A stretch of 6,112 nucleotides of DNA from an uncultured Bacteroidota bacterium (GTDB lineage Bacteria; Bacteroidota; Bacteroidia; Flavobacteriales; Flavobacteriaceae), in NCBI GenBank assembly GCA_903920835.1, contig CAIXNQ010000110.1:1-6112 (forward strand), in the 5' to 3' direction. Below are positions 5,281 through 6,112 of the stretch, in pieces. Numbering within the stretch: the stretch's first letter is position 1; every line of letters starts with the position of its first letter. Under the pieces are notes generated by a model. It saw nothing but the letters and a program-made list of their open reading frames with translations. It was not told the DNA's origin and made no database searches. The position numbers and the translations under genes are program-made.

Positions 5281-6112
5281 GTGCTTAATCCTCAAGACAT
5301 ATTCTCAATTTCAAGTCAAAAACAATTTGACAAAATTGCTTTAAAGATTTTTCGTTTTCAATATGAAAACAATATTGTTTACAGACAATTCTGCGATTTG
5401 CTAAAAACAAATCCTCAGCAAGTCAAAGCAATTGAACAAATTCCGTTTCTTCCAATAGCATTTTTTAAATCGCATAAAGTGGTTTCAACTAAAGATTTTT
5501 CACAAGAGATATTTACAAGTAGTGGCACAACTGGAATGATAAACAGCAAACATTATGTTAGTGACATTGCAATTTATGAAGCAAGTTATAAAAAAGGTTT
5601 TGCACAATTTTATGGGAATATAGAAGATTATGTAATTCTGGCTTTATTGCCTTCGTATTTAGAAAGGGAAGGTTCGTCGCTAATTTATATGGTCAATGAT
5701 TTGATAAATAAATCAACCTATTCAGAAAGCGGATTTTATTTGAACGATTTGCAAACCTTAAGCCAAAAATTAATACAACTCGATCAATCGGGACAAAATG
5801 TAATCTTGATTGGAGTTACTTATGCTTTGCTGGATTTGGTAGAACGATTTTCATTTCAATTGAAAAACACGATTGTTATGGAGACTGGAGGAATGAAGGG
5901 AAAACGCAAAGAACTAATTAGAGAAGAGTTACATCAAATTTTAGCTGACGGATTTGGCGTAAAATCAATTCATTCTGAATATGGAATGACCGAATTACTC
6001 TCGCAAGCCTATTCTTTAGGAAATGGTATTTTTGAATGCCCAAGTTGGATGCAGGTTTATATCAGAGATACCGAAGATGCGTTGTGTTATCTTTCAGAAG
6101 GGAAAACTGGCG
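5281..6112 (+). CDS. LuxE-like acyl-protein synthetase / acyl-adenylating enzyme, 3'-truncated
   Basis: The frame is open from the GTG at 5281 to the window end: 277 codons plus one base, with no stop. The GTG is well supported because an in-frame TGA lies at 5272-5274 and the next ATG (codon 86) falls after the first catalytic motif. The protein resembles the LuxE family of the ANL adenylating superfamily. Visible marks are IPFLPIAFFKSHKV (54-67), the phosphate-binding motif TSSGTTG (79-85), ETGGMKGKRKEL (201-212), and HSEYGMTELLSQ (231-242), which carries the YGxTE adenylate-binding motif. Such enzymes activate a carboxylic acid with ATP; in bioluminescent bacteria LuxE then passes the acyl group through a C-terminal Cys to a reductase. 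That C-terminal part is outside the window, so acyl transfer cannot be judged. No luciferase or reductase (LuxAB, LuxC) is visible, and flavobacterial homologues are often just called acyltransferases. The substrate is unknown. A cytoplasmic location is expected, since no signal peptide is seen. Confidence 0.85.
   Translation, partial: MLNPQDIFSISSQKQFDKIALKIFRFQYENNIVYRQFCDLLKTNPQQVKAIEQIPFLPIAFFKSHKVVSTKDFSQEIFTSSGTTGMINSKHYVSDIAIYEASYKKGFAQFYGNIEDYVILALLPSYLEREGSSLIYMVNDLINKSTYSESGFYLNDLQTLSQKLIQLDQSGQNVILIGVTYALLDLVERFSFQLKNTIVMETGGMKGKRKELIREELHQILADGFGVKSIHSEYGMTELLSQAYSLGNGIFECPSWMQVYIRDTEDALCYLSEGKTG

Overview
The window looks like a chromosome segment from a flavobacterium (phylum Bacteroidota, probably Flavobacterium or a close relative). 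The DNA is AT-rich. The promoters match the Bacteroidota -7 box TAnnTTTG, and no Shine-Dalgarno sequence is evident at the starts that can be examined. The first gene ends in a type B C-terminal signal for the type IX secretion system (T9SS). No RNA genes, insertion sequences, CRISPR arrays or phage genes were seen.

Layout: (1) 1-3441, plus strand, is the 3' part of a very large secreted repeat protein. It holds one partial and eight complete Cys-paired repeats of about 83-110 residues, then an Ig-like domain, a spacer module and the T9SS type B sorting domain. Its N-terminus lies outside the window. A strong hairpin terminator (3463-3491) follows. (2) 3706-4701, minus strand, encodes an extended short-chain dehydrogenase/reductase (SDR; NAD(P)-dependent epimerase/dehydratase type). 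A near-perfect -7 box lies only five bases before its ATG, suggesting a leaderless mRNA. (3) 4987-5175, plus strand, encodes a 62-residue exported peptide rich in Lys and Ala, with its own promoter and terminator. (4) 5281-6112, plus strand, is the 5' part of a LuxE-like acyl-protein synthetase/acyl-adenylating enzyme. It starts at GTG and runs off the end of the window.

The two intergenic stretches below 300 bases are 3442-3705 and 4702-4986. The first holds the terminator and one weak AT-rich inverted repeat. The second holds two divergent promoters and a pair of 10-base direct repeats. Otherwise they appear to be non-coding AT-rich spacer.

The genes do not form one obvious operon: genes 1 and 2 converge, genes 2 and 3 diverge, and genes 3 and 4 are separated by a terminator. 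No functional link among them can be shown from sequence. I found no clear new multi-gene system. The most interesting items are the strict cysteine spacing of the adhesin-like repeats, the cationic exported peptide, the probable leaderless promoter, and a LuxE-like enzyme with no luciferase genes in view.
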